Source: Paracoccaceae bacterium
GTDB taxonomy: Bacteria; Pseudomonadota; Alphaproteobacteria; Rhodobacterales; Rhodobacteraceae
Assembly: GCA_020425125.1 (NCBI GenBank)
Contig: JAGQRV010000006.1
Span: 194,584 to 227,091, forward strand
DNA: 32,508 bases
Direction of reading: 5' to 3'
Part shown: piece by piece, positions 1 through 7,822 of the stretch
Layout of the letters: each line of letters begins with the position of its first letter
How positions within the stretch are numbered: the stretch's first letter is position 1
Made by a program: the position numbers and the translations under genes
Notes under the pieces: generated by a model
Told to the model about the DNA's origin: nothing
The model's database searches: none
Seen by the model: the letters and a program-made list of their open reading frames with translations, nothing else

Positions 1-113
1 TAGACCGGCGCGCCCCATTTCTCGAGCGCCAGCTCGACGATCCGGATTGCCCGGTCGACGCCGGCGCAGAAGCCGCGCGGGGCGGCGAGGTAGAGGGTGA
101 GGGGGTGTCGCAT
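1..113 (-). CDS. ispH: 4-hydroxy-3-methylbut-2-enyl diphosphate reductase, N-terminal part (partial)
   Basis: This is the last enzyme of the MEP isoprenoid pathway. It is an iron-sulfur enzyme that reduces HMBPP to IPP and DMAPP in the cytoplasm. Only the first 37 codons lie in the window. They read [20 protein letters not shown] and onward, and the [13 protein letters not shown] signature with its cluster-binding cysteine is diagnostic of IspH/LytB. The ATG at 113 is preceded by GGAGG six bases upstream, which fixes the start. The gene reads out of the window and lies downstream of the YqaA-like and NYN genes on the same strand, so it may share their transcript. The identification is firm despite the truncation, which is only the window edge. 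Confidence 0.93.
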   Translation of the reverse strand, partial: MRHPLTLYLAAPRGFCAGVDRAIRIVELALEKWGAPV

Positions 114-191
114 CGCAGCCTCCGGTGTCGCGTCAGACCTAAGCCGCAGGGAAGGCGAGATCCAGACCGAACCGGCCGGGCAGGCGGGCGC

Positions 192-611
192 TCAGGCGGC
201 CGCGCTGCCGGTTGCCCAGGCCAGCAGCAGGTAGCGGCCGGTCTTGGCGACGGCGACCAGCGCGACGAACAGGGCGGGATGAAGCTGCATCATGCCTGCG
301 ATCACCGTGAAGGCGTCGCCGAACGGCGCCCAGGAGAGCAGCAGCGTCCAGGCGCCGTAGCGGCCGTACCAGCGCTGGGCGCGGCCGAGCTGCGCGTCGG
401 TGACGGGAAACCAGCGGCGGCCGCGAAACCGTTCGATGCCGCGGCCGAGAACGTAGTTCACGCAGGCCCCGAGCACGTTGCCGACCGAGGCCACCGCGAC
501 CAGGATCCAGACCGGGGCAGTGCCGGCGAGCTGCAGCGCGACGAAGACGAATTCGGACTGGAACGGCAGGATGGTCGCGGCGCCGAAGGCGGCCCCGAAA
601 AGGCCCGCCAT
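192..611 (-). CDS. YqaA-family (VTT/DedA-like) small inner-membrane protein
   Basis: This is a 139-residue, strongly hydrophobic protein of the YqaA/SNARE-associated (VTT) group, whose members are thought to act in membrane lipid homeostasis. The substrate is unknown. The opening AAFGAATILPFQSEFVFVAL, the glycine-rich GNVLGACVNYVLGRG, and YGAWTLLLSWAPFGDAFTVIAG match the family pattern of re-entrant and membrane helices with a conserved tryptophan-proline turn. I chose the ATG at 611 because the family normally starts just before this first helix. A GTG at 644 would add 11 residues, and neither start has a strong ribosome binding site. The gene follows the NYN gene by about 50 bases and precedes ispH. 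The family call is fairly sure; the function is not. Confidence 0.8.
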   Translation of the reverse strand: MAGLFGAAFGAATILPFQSEFVFVALQLAGTAPVWILVAVASVGNVLGACVNYVLGRGIERFRGRRWFPVTDAQLGRAQRWYGRYGAWTLLLSWAPFGDAFTVIAGMMQLHPALFVALVAVAKTGRYLLLAWATGSAAA

Positions 612-665
612 CGCCGCGGCGGTTCCGCCGGTCGGCACGACCACCCGGGCGCCGGGTGGGCCGGC

Positions 666-1247
666 TCAGCGGCCGGCGTCCGCCGCCTGGAGAGTGTCGC
701 TGTCGGCGTTGTGCCGTTCCCGCGGAGGTCGGCCGATCACGTCCTTCAGCTCGTCCAGTTCGATGAAGTTGTCGGCCTGACGGCGCAGGTCGTCGGAAAT
801 CATCGGCGGCTGGCTGCGGATGGTGGAGACCACCGAGACCCGGACGCCCTTGCGCTGGAGCGCTTCGAGCAGGGGGCGGAAATCGCCGTCGCCGGAGAAC
901 AGCACGATATGGTCCACATGCGGGGCAAGCTCCAGGGCATCGACGGTGAGCTCGATGTCCATGTTGCCCTTGACCTTCCGGCGGCCCTGGGTATCGGTGT
1001 ATTCCTTCGCCGGCTTCGTGACCATCGTGAAGCCGTTGTAGTGCAGCCAGTCCACCAGAGGGCGAATCGGCGAATATTCGTCATTTTCCAGGAGGGCGGT
1101 GTAGTAGAACGCCCGCAGAAGCTTTCCACGACGCATGAATTCCTGCCGCAGAAGCTTGTAATCGATGTCGAATCCGAGCGCCTTGGCCGCTGCGTAGAGG
1201 TTCGATCCATCAATGAAGAGCGCGAGCTTTTCGTCGCGATAGAACAT
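666..1247 (-). CDS. NYN domain (LabA/DUF88-type) protein
   Basis: This 193-residue cytoplasmic protein has a PIN-like NYN nuclease fold. The N-terminal FIDGSNLYAAAK carries the first conserved aspartate. KGNMDIELTVDAL near residue 95 and VLFSGDGDFRPLLEAL near residue 117 supply the other acidic residues of the metal site. GVRVSVVST is the following core strand. Proteins of this family are presumed RNases, and LabA members are linked to regulation, but the substrate is unknown. The ATG at 1247 has AAGGGAGA upstream. The start region is AT-richer than its surroundings, and a TAGAAT-like -10 on the minus strand (plus-strand ATTCTA at 1320–1325) may be its promoter. In Rhodobacteraceae, as I recall, this gene usually sits beside folK and rpoZ; here folK is not seen. 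Confidence 0.9.
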   Translation of the reverse strand: MFYRDEKLALFIDGSNLYAAAKALGFDIDYKLLRQEFMRRGKLLRAFYYTALLENDEYSPIRPLVDWLHYNGFTMVTKPAKEYTDTQGRRKVKGNMDIELTVDALELAPHVDHIVLFSGDGDFRPLLEALQRKGVRVSVVSTIRSQPPMISDDLRRQADNFIELDELKDVIGRPPRERHNADSDTLQAADAGR

Positions 1248-1931
1248 AAAATCTCCCTTCGGAACTCGAGCCGACAGCCTTTGCTGGAAGCGGGCAGCTC
1301 ACGCCAAAACGTATCGATAATTCTACATGTCTCAACCACGGAGTTACAGAACTGTTTCACATTCGTTTGTACATTTCGGCACAAATCCGCCGTTGGATCC
1401 ACCGTGGAGATGCCGGTTCGAGCCGGGATTCGGGGTCGCGGAGCCACTGATGCAGGTGCGCGAAGCACGCGGCTCCGGTGCCGGGCAGGCCGCTGGGGGC
1501 GAAATTCGTGCATCTTGCCAGACTCTTGTTCGTGATTAATCCATTGTAGGTTGTGCTTTCGGGTTGCCGGGGATGATCCGCGGCGCGGAGGTCCGGTTCG
1601 GAGCATCGGCAATTTTCCGCCGATCACATTTTTTGGGCATCCGGAATGACGATGCCTTAACGTCATGTTTCGCGGAACGAATCCCGGACGAGAACGGAAG
1701 CGGAACGGGGCGGACGGGACGGGATGAGATTCGCCGGAACCTTCTGGCGCGCGGCCGGCGGCGGAAACGCGGCCTTGTTCGCGCGGGACACTAAAGTCCG
1801 GACTGCGCGGGACGCTGCGGCCCGGCCCGCGCAGGTATCGGACCGGCCCGGGTTTTTCCCCAGCGCAGACCTTGTGTCGCGATGGCAATGGCGTTACGTA
1901 GACAGCTTGCCGATCTGTCAAGGGGATTCCT
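1248..1931. other. 684-base intergenic region without a convincing gene
   Basis: Open frames here (for example 1327–1539, 1564–1794 and 1724 onward) give arginine-, glycine- and proline-rich translations with no recognisable family, and they lack good ribosome binding sites. I see no FolK motif. The visible structure is a GC-rich inverted repeat with 9-base arms CTGCGCGGG (1803–1811) and CCCGCGCAG (1826–1834), with short flanking complementarity and no T run. A weak candidate promoter for rpoZ is TTGTGT (1872–1877), a 17-base spacer, and TACGTA (1895–1900). The NYN promoter candidate lies near 1320. A small RNA in this region cannot be excluded by eye. Confidence 0.5.
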
Positions 1932-2285
1932 ATGGCCCGCGTCACTGTCGAGGATTGCGTCGACAAAGTCCCGAACCGGTTCGATCTGGTGCTGCTTGCC
2001 TCGCATCGCGCGCGCGAGGTCGCCCGCGGCATGCCGCTGACACTCGACCGGGACAAGGACAAGAACCCGGTGGTGGCGCTGCGCGAGATCGCCGAGGAGA
2101 CGCAGAGCGCGGACGAGTTGCGCGAGCGGATGATCGAGAGCCTGCAGACGCAGATCGAGGTCGACGAGCCCGAGGACGACCAGATGTCGCTTCTGATGGG
2201 GGTCGAGGCCGACCGCCCGGTGGACGACGACATGTCCGAGGAGAAGCTCCTGCGCGCGCTGATGCAAGCCCAGGAACAAGGCTGA
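1932..2285 (+). CDS. rpoZ: DNA-directed RNA polymerase omega subunit
   Basis: This is the 117-residue omega subunit, which binds the beta' subunit and helps assemble and stabilise RNA polymerase. [20 protein letters not shown] and the following [12 protein letters not shown] are the family hallmark. [12 protein letters not shown] is the second conserved block. The acidic C-terminal extension to residue 117 is typical of alphaproteobacteria. AAGGGGA sits eight bases before the ATG. The gene is 25 bases ahead of the (p)ppGpp synthetase gene, an arrangement widely conserved in proteobacteria. Omega is part of a ppGpp binding site on RNA polymerase in E. coli, so the pair makes functional sense. 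Confidence 0.97.
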   Translation: MARVTVEDCVDKVPNRFDLVLLASHRAREVARGMPLTLDRDKDKNPVVALREIAEETQSADELRERMIESLQTQIEVDEPEDDQMSLLMGVEADRPVDDDMSEEKLLRALMQAQEQG

Positions 2286-2310
2286 TCCCGGGACGCCTGA
2301 GAGCAGGGCG

Positions 2311-4494
2311 ATGGAACAGCTGATCCCCATCAAGGACCTCGTCGCCCGCGTTCAGAGCTACAACCCGCGTTCCAACGTCCGCAAGCTGCGGGCCGCCTAC
2401 GACTATGCCAAGAAGGTCCATGCCGGACAGCGGCGGAGGTCGGGCGAGCCCTACTTCACCCATCCGGTCGCCGTCGCGGCGCTGCTGGCCGAGCAGCGCC
2501 TGGACGACGCGACGCTGATCACCGCGCTTCTCCACGACACGGTGGAGGATACCGAGGCGACCTATGCCGACATCACCAAGCGCTTCGGCAAGGAGATCGC
2601 CGAGCTGGTGGACGGCGTCACCAAGCTGACCAACCTGCAGCTGAGCTCGACAGAGACCCGCCAGGCCGAGAACTTCCGCAAGCTGTTCATGGCGATGTCC
2701 AAGGATCTGCGGGTGATCCTGGTGAAGCTGTTCGACCGGCTGCACAACATGCGCACGATCAAGTCGCTGCCGCCGGAGAAGCAGCAGCGCAAGGCGCGCG
2801 AGACCATGGACATCTATGCGCCGCTGGCGGGGCGCATGGGGATGCAGTGGATGCGCGACGAGCTGGAGGACCTGGCTTTCCAGGTTCTCAACCCCGAGGC
2901 GCGGACCTCGATCATGCGCCGCTTCGTCAAGCTGCAGGGCGAGGCGGGCAACGTCATCGGCCGCATCAACGAGGACATCCAGAAGGAGCTTGCCAAGGAA
3001 GGCATCGCCGCGGAGGTGATCGGGCGGGCGAAGAAGCCCTATTCGATCTGGCGCAAGATGGAGCAGAAGGAGATCAGCTTCTCGCGCCTCAGCGACATCT
3101 ACGGCTTCCGGGTGATCACCGCGAACTCGATGGACTGCTACCGCGTGCTGGGGGTGATCCACCGGCGCTGGCGGGCGGTGCCGAACCGGTTCAAGGACTA
3201 TATCAGCCAGCCGAAGCAGAACGGCTATCGCAGCCTGCACACCGCGGTTCTGGGCCGCGACGGCAAGCGGGTCGAGGTGCAGATCCGCACCCGCGAGATG
3301 CATGAGGTGGCCGAGGCCGGCGTCGCGGCGCACTGGGCCTATCGTGACGGCGAGCGGGCCGAGAACCCGTTCGCGGTCGACCCGGCGGAATGGATCTCCG
3401 GCCTGACCGAGCATTTCGAGGCCGCGGCGGACGACGACGAGTTCTTCGAGGCGGTGAAGCTCGAGATGTACTCGGACAAGGTGTTCTGCTTCACCCCGAA
3501 GGGCGACGTGGTGAAGCTGCCGCGCGGGGCGACGCCGCTCGACTTCGCCTTCGCGATCCACACCCGGATCGGCTCGGCCTGCGTCGGCGCCAAGATCGAC
3601 GGCCGGCGGGTGCCGCTCTGGACCCAGCTCAGGAACGGCCAGTCGGTGGAGATCATCACCGCCGAGGGGCAGAGCCCGCAGGCGACCTGGATCGACATCG
3701 CGGTGACCGGCAAGGCCAAGTCGGCGATCCGCCGGTCGCTACGGGCCGAGAAGCGGTCGCGCTTCGTCAAGCTGGGACGGGAGCTGGCGCGGGTCGCCTT
3801 CGAGCACATCAACAAGAAGGTGACCGAGAAGGCGCTGCGGACCGCGGCGCGGCGCATGGGGCTCGGCGAAAATTCCGAGGAGCTCCTGGCGCGGCTCGGG
3901 TCCGGCGAGATCACTGCGCGCGAGGTGGTCGACACGCTCTATCCCGAACTCGGCGACCGCCGCGGCGGCGAGATCGAGGCGGGCAAGGCGGTCCTGGGCC
4001 TCGAGGCCGACCAGACCTGGGACCGCGGCGATTGCTGCCAGCCGATTCCCGGCGAGCGGATCGTCGGCATCTCGCTGCCCGGCCGCGGCGTGGTGGTGCA
4101 CGCCATCGACTGCCCGACCCTGGTGGAATACGAGGACCAGCTCGACCGCTGGATCGACCTGCACTGGCATTCCGGGCCGCACATGCCGGTTCACCCGATC
4201 ACACTCGACATCACGATCTCGAACGACGCTGGTGTCCTGGGCCGCATTTGCACGTTGATCGGAGAGCAAAAGGCGAATATTTCCAATCTCGTGTTCCTGG
4301 ATCGGAAACCGGACTACTTCCGCCTCCTGATGGAGGTGGAATTGAGCGACACGGAGCATCTGAACCGGGTGATGACCGCGCTCGAGGCGGAAAACAACGT
4401 GGCCGCCGTCGTGCGCTACCGTCCCGGAAATGGCGAGGAAGCAGAAGCGGACGGGAGGAGGAGAGCCGCAGTTGGTGTTCAAGCGCCGCGATAA
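2311..4494 (+). CDS. Bifunctional (p)ppGpp synthetase/hydrolase (Rel/Spo, RSH)
   Basis: This is the long RSH enzyme of the stringent response, which makes and degrades (p)ppGpp. The order is an HD hydrolase domain (H51, H75-D76 and D142 as metal ligands), a synthetase domain (SDIYGFRV near 261–268, YRSLHTAV near 306, VEVQIRT near 321), a TGS domain (about 390–450, CFTPKGD), a helical region, and a C-terminal ACT domain (about 628–703). The synthetase loop reads RFKD at 293–296, the RxKD type of bifunctional enzymes rather than the ExDD of synthetase-only RelA, and the HD residues are intact, so both activities are expected. The last 20 or so residues are a charged tail over the start of the DUF2062 gene. 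It is 727 residues, normal for the family. It could be called rel, relA or spoT. Confidence 0.95.
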   Translation: MEQLIPIKDLVARVQSYNPRSNVRKLRAAYDYAKKVHAGQRRRSGEPYFTHPVAVAALLAEQRLDDATLITALLHDTVEDTEATYADITKRFGKEIAELVDGVTKLTNLQLSSTETRQAENFRKLFMAMSKDLRVILVKLFDRLHNMRTIKSLPPEKQQRKARETMDIYAPLAGRMGMQWMRDELEDLAFQVLNPEARTSIMRRFVKLQGEAGNVIGRINEDIQKELAKEGIAAEVIGRAKKPYSIWRKMEQKEISFSRLSDIYGFRVITANSMDCYRVLGVIHRRWRAVPNRFKDYISQPKQNGYRSLHTAVLGRDGKRVEVQIRTREMHEVAEAGVAAHWAYRDGERAENPFAVDPAEWISGLTEHFEAAADDDEFFEAVKLEMYSDKVFCFTPKGDVVKLPRGATPLDFAFAIHTRIGSACVGAKIDGRRVPLWTQLRNGQSVEIITAEGQSPQATWIDIAVTGKAKSAIRRSLRAEKRSRFVKLGRELARVAFEHINKKVTEKALRTAARRMGLGENSEELLARLGSGEITAREVVDTLYPELGDRRGGEIEAGKAVLGLEADQTWDRGDCCQPIPGERIVGISLPGRGVVVHAIDCPTLVEYEDQLDRWIDLHWHSGPHMPVHPITLDITISNDAGVLGRICTLIGEQKANISNLVFLDRKPDYFRLLMEVELSDTEHLNRVMTALEAENNVAAVVRYRPGNGEEAEADGRRRAAVGVQAPR

Positions 4495-5122
4495 GCGCCC
4501 TCCCCTGCAGATCCTGCAGCACTGGGTCTATCCTCCGGGCGGCTGGCGGCGCGCCGTCAGCTATCTGACCCACCGGGTGCGGCGCCTGCCCGACCCGCCG
4601 TCGCGGATCGCGCGGGGGCTGGCGGCGGGGATCTTCGTGTCGTTCTCGCCGTTCTTCGGCTTCCATTTCATCCTTGCCGGCCTGGTTGCGTGGATGATCC
4701 GGGGCAACATCGTCGCGGGGCTTCTGGCCACGCTGATCGGCAACCCGGTGACCTTTCCCTTCGTCGCGGCGATGTCGCTCGGGGTCGGGGATTTCCTGTT
4801 CGGCATGGAATCGTCGGTGCCGCTGCCCCGGGTGCTGAAGGCGTTCTCGGCCGCCGCAGGGCAGATCACCGGCAACCTTGTCAGCATGATGACCGGCGGC
4901 ACCGCGCACTGGGACCGCCTGTCGCTGTTCTTCGAGGGGGTGTTCCTGCCCTATCTGGTCGGCGGCACCATCTCGGGGCTGGCGGCCGCGGCGGCGACCT
5001 TCTATCTCACCCGTCCGGTGATCGAGGCCTACCAGCGCCGCCGCGCCAACGCGGTCAGCGCGGGCGCCAAGCGGCGCCGCGTCAAGGCCGACGCGGCGAG
5101 CCACACGGGCGCCGCCAAGTGA
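4475..5122 (+). CDS. DUF2062 domain-containing membrane protein
   Basis: This is a small inner-membrane protein of the DUF2062 family, function unknown. The domain is visible as [20 protein letters not shown], then a conserved stretch around [20 protein letters not shown], then a third hydrophobic segment near the C-terminus before a basic tail. The longest frame opens at the ATG at 4430. I place the start at GTG 4475 ([10 protein letters not shown]), or TTG 4472, because a strong Shine-Dalgarno run AGGAGGAGAG lies at 4456–4465, and related proteins as I recall them begin with VFKRRD. Either way the gene overlaps the end of the Rel/Spo gene by about 20 bases, which suggests translational coupling. 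The family is confident; the start is probable. Confidence 0.85.
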   Translation: MFKRRDKRPPLQILQHWVYPPGGWRRAVSYLTHRVRRLPDPPSRIARGLAAGIFVSFSPFFGFHFILAGLVAWMIRGNIVAGLLATLIGNPVTFPFVAAMSLGVGDFLFGMESSVPLPRVLKAFSAAAGQITGNLVSMMTGGTAHWDRLSLFFEGVFLPYLVGGTISGLAAAAATFYLTRPVIEAYQRRRANAVSAGAKRRRVKADAASHTGAAK

Positions 5123-5147
5123 CCCGGACCAACCTGGGAGCCTGCCG

Positions 5148-5909
5148 GTGACCGAGAACCGCCTGTCCGACCGGGCCCTGCGCCTGGGCGTGAACATCGA
5201 CCACGTCGCGACCGTGCGGAACGCGCGCGGCTCGGCCTATCCCGATCCGGTGCGCGCCGCGAAGCTGGTCGAGGCGGCCGGGGCGGACGGGATCACCGCG
5301 CATCTGCGCGAAGACCGCCGGCACATCTCGGATGCCGATATCGACGGGCTGATGGCGGCGCTGGAGGTGCCGCTGAACCTGGAGATGGCGGCGACCGAGG
5401 AGATGCAGGCGATCGCCCTGCGGCACCGGCCGCACGCGGTCTGCATCGTCCCCGAGCGGCGCGAGGAGCGCACCACCGAGGGCGGGCTGGAAGTGGCCAA
5501 GGACGAGAACCGGCTGGCGCATTTCATCGCGCCGCTGCGCGAGGCGGGGTCGCGGGTGTCGATCTTCATCGCTGCCGACCGCGCCCAGATCGAAGCCGCG
5601 TACCGGATCGGCGCGGCGGTGGTCGAACTGCATACCGGCGCCTATTGCGACTTCCATGCCGAGGGCCGGTTCGAGGAGCGCGACGCCGAGTTGCGGCGGC
5701 TGACCGAGATGGCGAGCTTCGCCCATGGGCTCGGGCTGGAGGTCCATGCCGGGCACGGGCTGACCTATGACACGGTGGCGCCGGTCGCGGCCCTGCCGGA
5801 GGTGCGCGAGTTGAACATCGGGCATTTCCTGGTCGGGGAGGCGATTTTCGTCGGGCTGGACCCGTCGATCCGCGAGATGCGCCGGCTGATGGATGCGGCG
5901 CGCGCCTGA
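5148..5909 (+). CDS. pdxJ: Pyridoxine 5'-phosphate synthase
   Basis: This enzyme condenses 3-amino-1-hydroxyacetone 1-phosphate (3-amino-2-oxopropyl phosphate) with deoxyxylulose 5-phosphate to form pyridoxine 5'-phosphate, the closing step of DXP-dependent vitamin B6 synthesis. The 253-residue TIM-barrel protein has [16 protein letters not shown] near the start, [12 protein letters not shown] near residue 45, a glutamate-rich [11 protein letters not shown] block, CIVPERREE, and the C-terminal [16 protein letters not shown] phosphate-binding loop. The start is a GTG with GGGAG upstream. It is 25 bases after the DUF2062 gene. In many proteobacteria acpS follows pdxJ; here a methyltransferase gene follows instead. 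Confidence 0.96.
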   Translation: MTENRLSDRALRLGVNIDHVATVRNARGSAYPDPVRAAKLVEAAGADGITAHLREDRRHISDADIDGLMAALEVPLNLEMAATEEMQAIALRHRPHAVCIVPERREERTTEGGLEVAKDENRLAHFIAPLREAGSRVSIFIAADRAQIEAAYRIGAAVVELHTGAYCDFHAEGRFEERDAELRRLTEMASFAHGLGLEVHAGHGLTYDTVAPVAALPEVRELNIGHFLVGEAIFVGLDPSIREMRRLMDAARA

Positions 5910-5938
5910 GGCGCGGCGGCGAGACGGGAGACAGGGCG

Positions 5939-6532
5939 ATGTGGGAAGAACGTTACGCGACGCCGGACTACATCTTCGGCACCGAGCCGGCGGCGTTCAT
6001 GGTGACCTACCAGGATCATCTGGTGGCCGGGCAGAGCGCGCTGGCAGTGGCCGACGGCGAGGGCCGCAATTCGGTCTTCATGGCCCAGAAGGGGCTGGCG
6101 GTGACCGCGCTCGACTTCGCGCCGTCGGCATTGGAGAAGGCGCGCAGGCTGGCCGCGGCGCGCGGCGTGACGGTCGATTTCCGTCAGGCCGACGTCCTGA
6201 ACCGGGACTGGGAGGACGCGGCCTTCGATCTGGTGGCGGGCATCTTCATCCAGTTCGCCGGCCCGGGAGAGCGCGAGCGGCTGTTCGCCGGCATGGGCCA
6301 AGCGGTGCGCCCCGGCGGCCTGCTGATGCTGCACGGCTACCGGCCCGAGCAGGTCGCCTACGGCACCGGCGGGCCGCCCGACCCGGCGAACATGTATACC
6401 GAGGACCTGCTGCGCGATGCCTTCCCGGAATGGGAGATCCTCGTGCTGAAGGGCTATGACCGGGAGATCGCCGAGGGCAGCGCCCATGTGGGCCGCTCTG
6501 CGCTGATCGACTTCATCGCGCGCAAGCCCTGA
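5939..6532 (+). CDS. Class I SAM-dependent methyltransferase (TehB/UbiE-like)
   Basis: This is a 197-residue cytoplasmic methyltransferase of unknown substrate. Motif I is degenerate, ALAVADGEGRNSVFMAQKG in place of the usual DLGCGxG. It is followed by VTALDFAPSALEKARRLA (motif II acidic residue), VDFRQADVLN (motif III) and RPGGLLMLHGYRP (post-motif). The N-terminal WEERYATPDYIFGTEPAAF is typical of the small TehB-like group sometimes annotated as tellurite resistance or thiopurine methyltransferase-like proteins, but the sequence alone does not show such a role. GGGAGACAGGG precedes the ATG. It ends 19 bases from the convergent DUF1992 gene. Confidence 0.85.
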   Translation: MWEERYATPDYIFGTEPAAFMVTYQDHLVAGQSALAVADGEGRNSVFMAQKGLAVTALDFAPSALEKARRLAAARGVTVDFRQADVLNRDWEDAAFDLVAGIFIQFAGPGERERLFAGMGQAVRPGGLLMLHGYRPEQVAYGTGGPPDPANMYTEDLLRDAFPEWEILVLKGYDREIAEGSAHVGRSALIDFIARKP

Positions 6533-6551
6533 GCGCGGCCGGACCAGTGCG

Positions 6552-6872
6552 TCAGTCGCGGGAGAACTTGCGCCGGGCTTCCTGTTCGATGTCGAGGCGG
6601 AGCTGAAGATCGGCCAGGCGCGCCATTTCGCGCCGCCGGGCGGCGGGATCGGTGGTCTGCTGCAGGAGCCGGGTCTGGTCCTCGACCTGCTTGCGCAAGG
6701 TGACCTCGCGCGGCAGCGCGCCGGCCTCGGCCATGATCCGGAAGCCGATCGCATCGACGCTGTCGGCGCCGAAATCCGACCGCAGGGGCTTTCCGGCGCC
6801 CTTGAGGTTGTCGAACTGCCCTTCGGCCTGGGCCTTGCGGATCTGCCGTTCTGCGAGGTCGGAGAATTTCAT
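6552..6872 (-). CDS. DUF1992 (DnaJ-homologue C28 conserved domain) protein
   Basis: This 106-residue cytoplasmic protein begins MKFSDLAERQIRKAQAEG and continues FDNLKGAGKPL, the recognisable DUF1992 core also found at the end of animal DNAJC28. A J domain is absent, as is usual for the bacterial proteins, and the role is unknown. The remaining half is charged and helical, probably coiled coil. GAAGGAGA sits seven bases upstream of the ATG at 6872. The start overlaps the TetR stop codon by four bases (ATGA), so the two genes are probably translated together. Confidence 0.85.
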   Translation of the reverse strand: MKFSDLAERQIRKAQAEGQFDNLKGAGKPLRSDFGADSVDAIGFRIMAEAGALPREVTLRKQVEDQTRLLQQTTDPAARRREMARLADLQLRLDIEQEARRKFSRD

Positions 6873-7525
6873 CGCGGGTCTCCTTCGGGCGCTGCCGCGC
6901 CGGTGCGGGGGAAAGGGAAGCCGTGGCCGGGTGCCAGCAGCGCCCGTTCGATTTCGTCGAAGACCGGCCAGAAGAGGGCGAGGCCGCCGGGACCGCGTGG
7001 ACCGAAGGCGCTGAGCGCACCGGTGACCATCAATGCCGCGGGCAGCGGCTCCACATCGGCGCGGAAGACGCCCTGGCGTCGGCCGATGGCGATGATTTCC
7101 GCATGGCGCTGGCACCAGCCCTGGGTGAAGCCGTGAAGCGCGTCGGCGATTGCCGGGTCGGTCGCGGCGATCTGGACAAGCTGGGCGTAGCAGGCCGCGA
7201 GATCGGGATGATCCCTCAGACTGTCATGATAGGCCGCCGCCTCGGCACGCAGCATGGCGCGCGCATCCCGCCCCGGATCGGGCGGCGGCGGGAGCAGGTC
7301 CAGAAAGGCGTCCCGGCTGGACTGCGCGACCAGATGCAGCAGGTCCGCCTTGCTGGGGACGTGAAAATGCAAGGTCGAGATGTTGATGCCGACACGGTCG
7401 GCGACGTCGCGGGTGCGCAGTGCGGCGATGCCCTTTTCATGGACCAACTGCCGCGCCGCCACCGCGATCATCGCGCGGCGCTCGTCACTCCGGATATAGG
7501 TCTGCTTCTGCGGGGTGCCTTTCAT
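6869..7525 (-). CDS. TetR/AcrR-family transcriptional regulator
   Basis: This is a 218-residue DNA-binding repressor of the TetR type. Residues about 15–62 form the helix-turn-helix domain: ARQLVHEKGIAALRTRDVAD, then VGINISTLHFHVPSKADLLH, where the FHVPSKADLL end is the family signature. The rest is a ligand-binding helical domain with no close relative that I recognise. There is no Shine-Dalgarno sequence before the ATG at 7525. Instead a well-spaced promoter and a palindrome run right up to the start codon, suggesting a leaderless, autoregulated message. It is followed by the DUF1992 gene with a 4-base overlap. The divergent DUF2092 gene starts about 300 bases away and is a possible target. 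Confidence 0.92.
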   Translation of the reverse strand: MKGTPQKQTYIRSDERRAMIAVAARQLVHEKGIAALRTRDVADRVGINISTLHFHVPSKADLLHLVAQSSRDAFLDLLPPPPDPGRDARAMLRAEAAAYHDSLRDHPDLAACYAQLVQIAATDPAIADALHGFTQGWCQRHAEIIAIGRRQGVFRADVEPLPAALMVTGALSAFGPRGPGGLALFWPVFDEIERALLAPGHGFPFPRTGAAAPEGDPR

Positions 7526-7547
7526 AAATCAACTGTATGATTGATTT
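7526..7547 (-). promoter_or_regulatory. Palindromic operator abutting the TetR start codon
   Basis: The perfect 7-base arms AAATCAA (7526–7532) and TTGATTT (7541–7547) are separated by 8 bases. The element ends at the base before the TetR start codon and covers the inferred -10 hexamer. This is the usual position for TetR autorepression. That the adjacent TetR binds it is inference. Confidence 0.65.
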
Positions 7548-7560
7548 GTGGCCGTTGCAA
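7526..7560 (-). promoter_or_regulatory. Candidate leaderless promoter of the TetR gene
   Basis: On the minus strand TTGCAA (7560–7555) and TACAGT (7537–7532) are separated by exactly 17 bases. Each matches the sigma-70 consensus at four of six positions. The predicted transcript start falls on the A of the ATG at 7525, which agrees with the missing ribosome binding site. Confidence 0.5.
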
Positions 7561-7822
7561 GGGGCACGGCGGTCGTCCTTCGGGGGCTCCGGGGCCATGC
7601 CGGGCGTCCGCATCGGGCGTGATGGCTGACCCTGGGACCGGCGGGGACGGCGGCCCGCTCCGGGCCGCGCACATTGCCGTGTGGCGCGGAGACGCAGGAC
7701 GCGCGACCGGTTGCGGCGGCGATGGGGCGGGTGCACAAGGATGGCATCGGCCTGGCTGGCTCTGAGGGTACAGACCCGACCGTCCGACCCATTGGCTACC
7801 CAAATCAAAGGGATTCGACCTG

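Noticed and set aside
1412-1426. tRNA-like T-loop sequence GGTTCGAGCC
   Set aside because: The arms around it do not make a proper 5-base T stem, and no D, anticodon or acceptor arm or CCA end can be built.
1327-1794. Open frames of 60–80 codons in the gap before rpoZ
   Set aside because: Their translations are low-complexity and basic, match no family I know, and lack ribosome binding sites. They look like chance frames in GC-rich DNA.
7650-7668. Perfect GC hairpin (GCGGCCCG, loop CTC, CGGGCCGC) as a terminator
   Set aside because: It lies between two divergent genes where no transcript should end, and has no T run on either strand.
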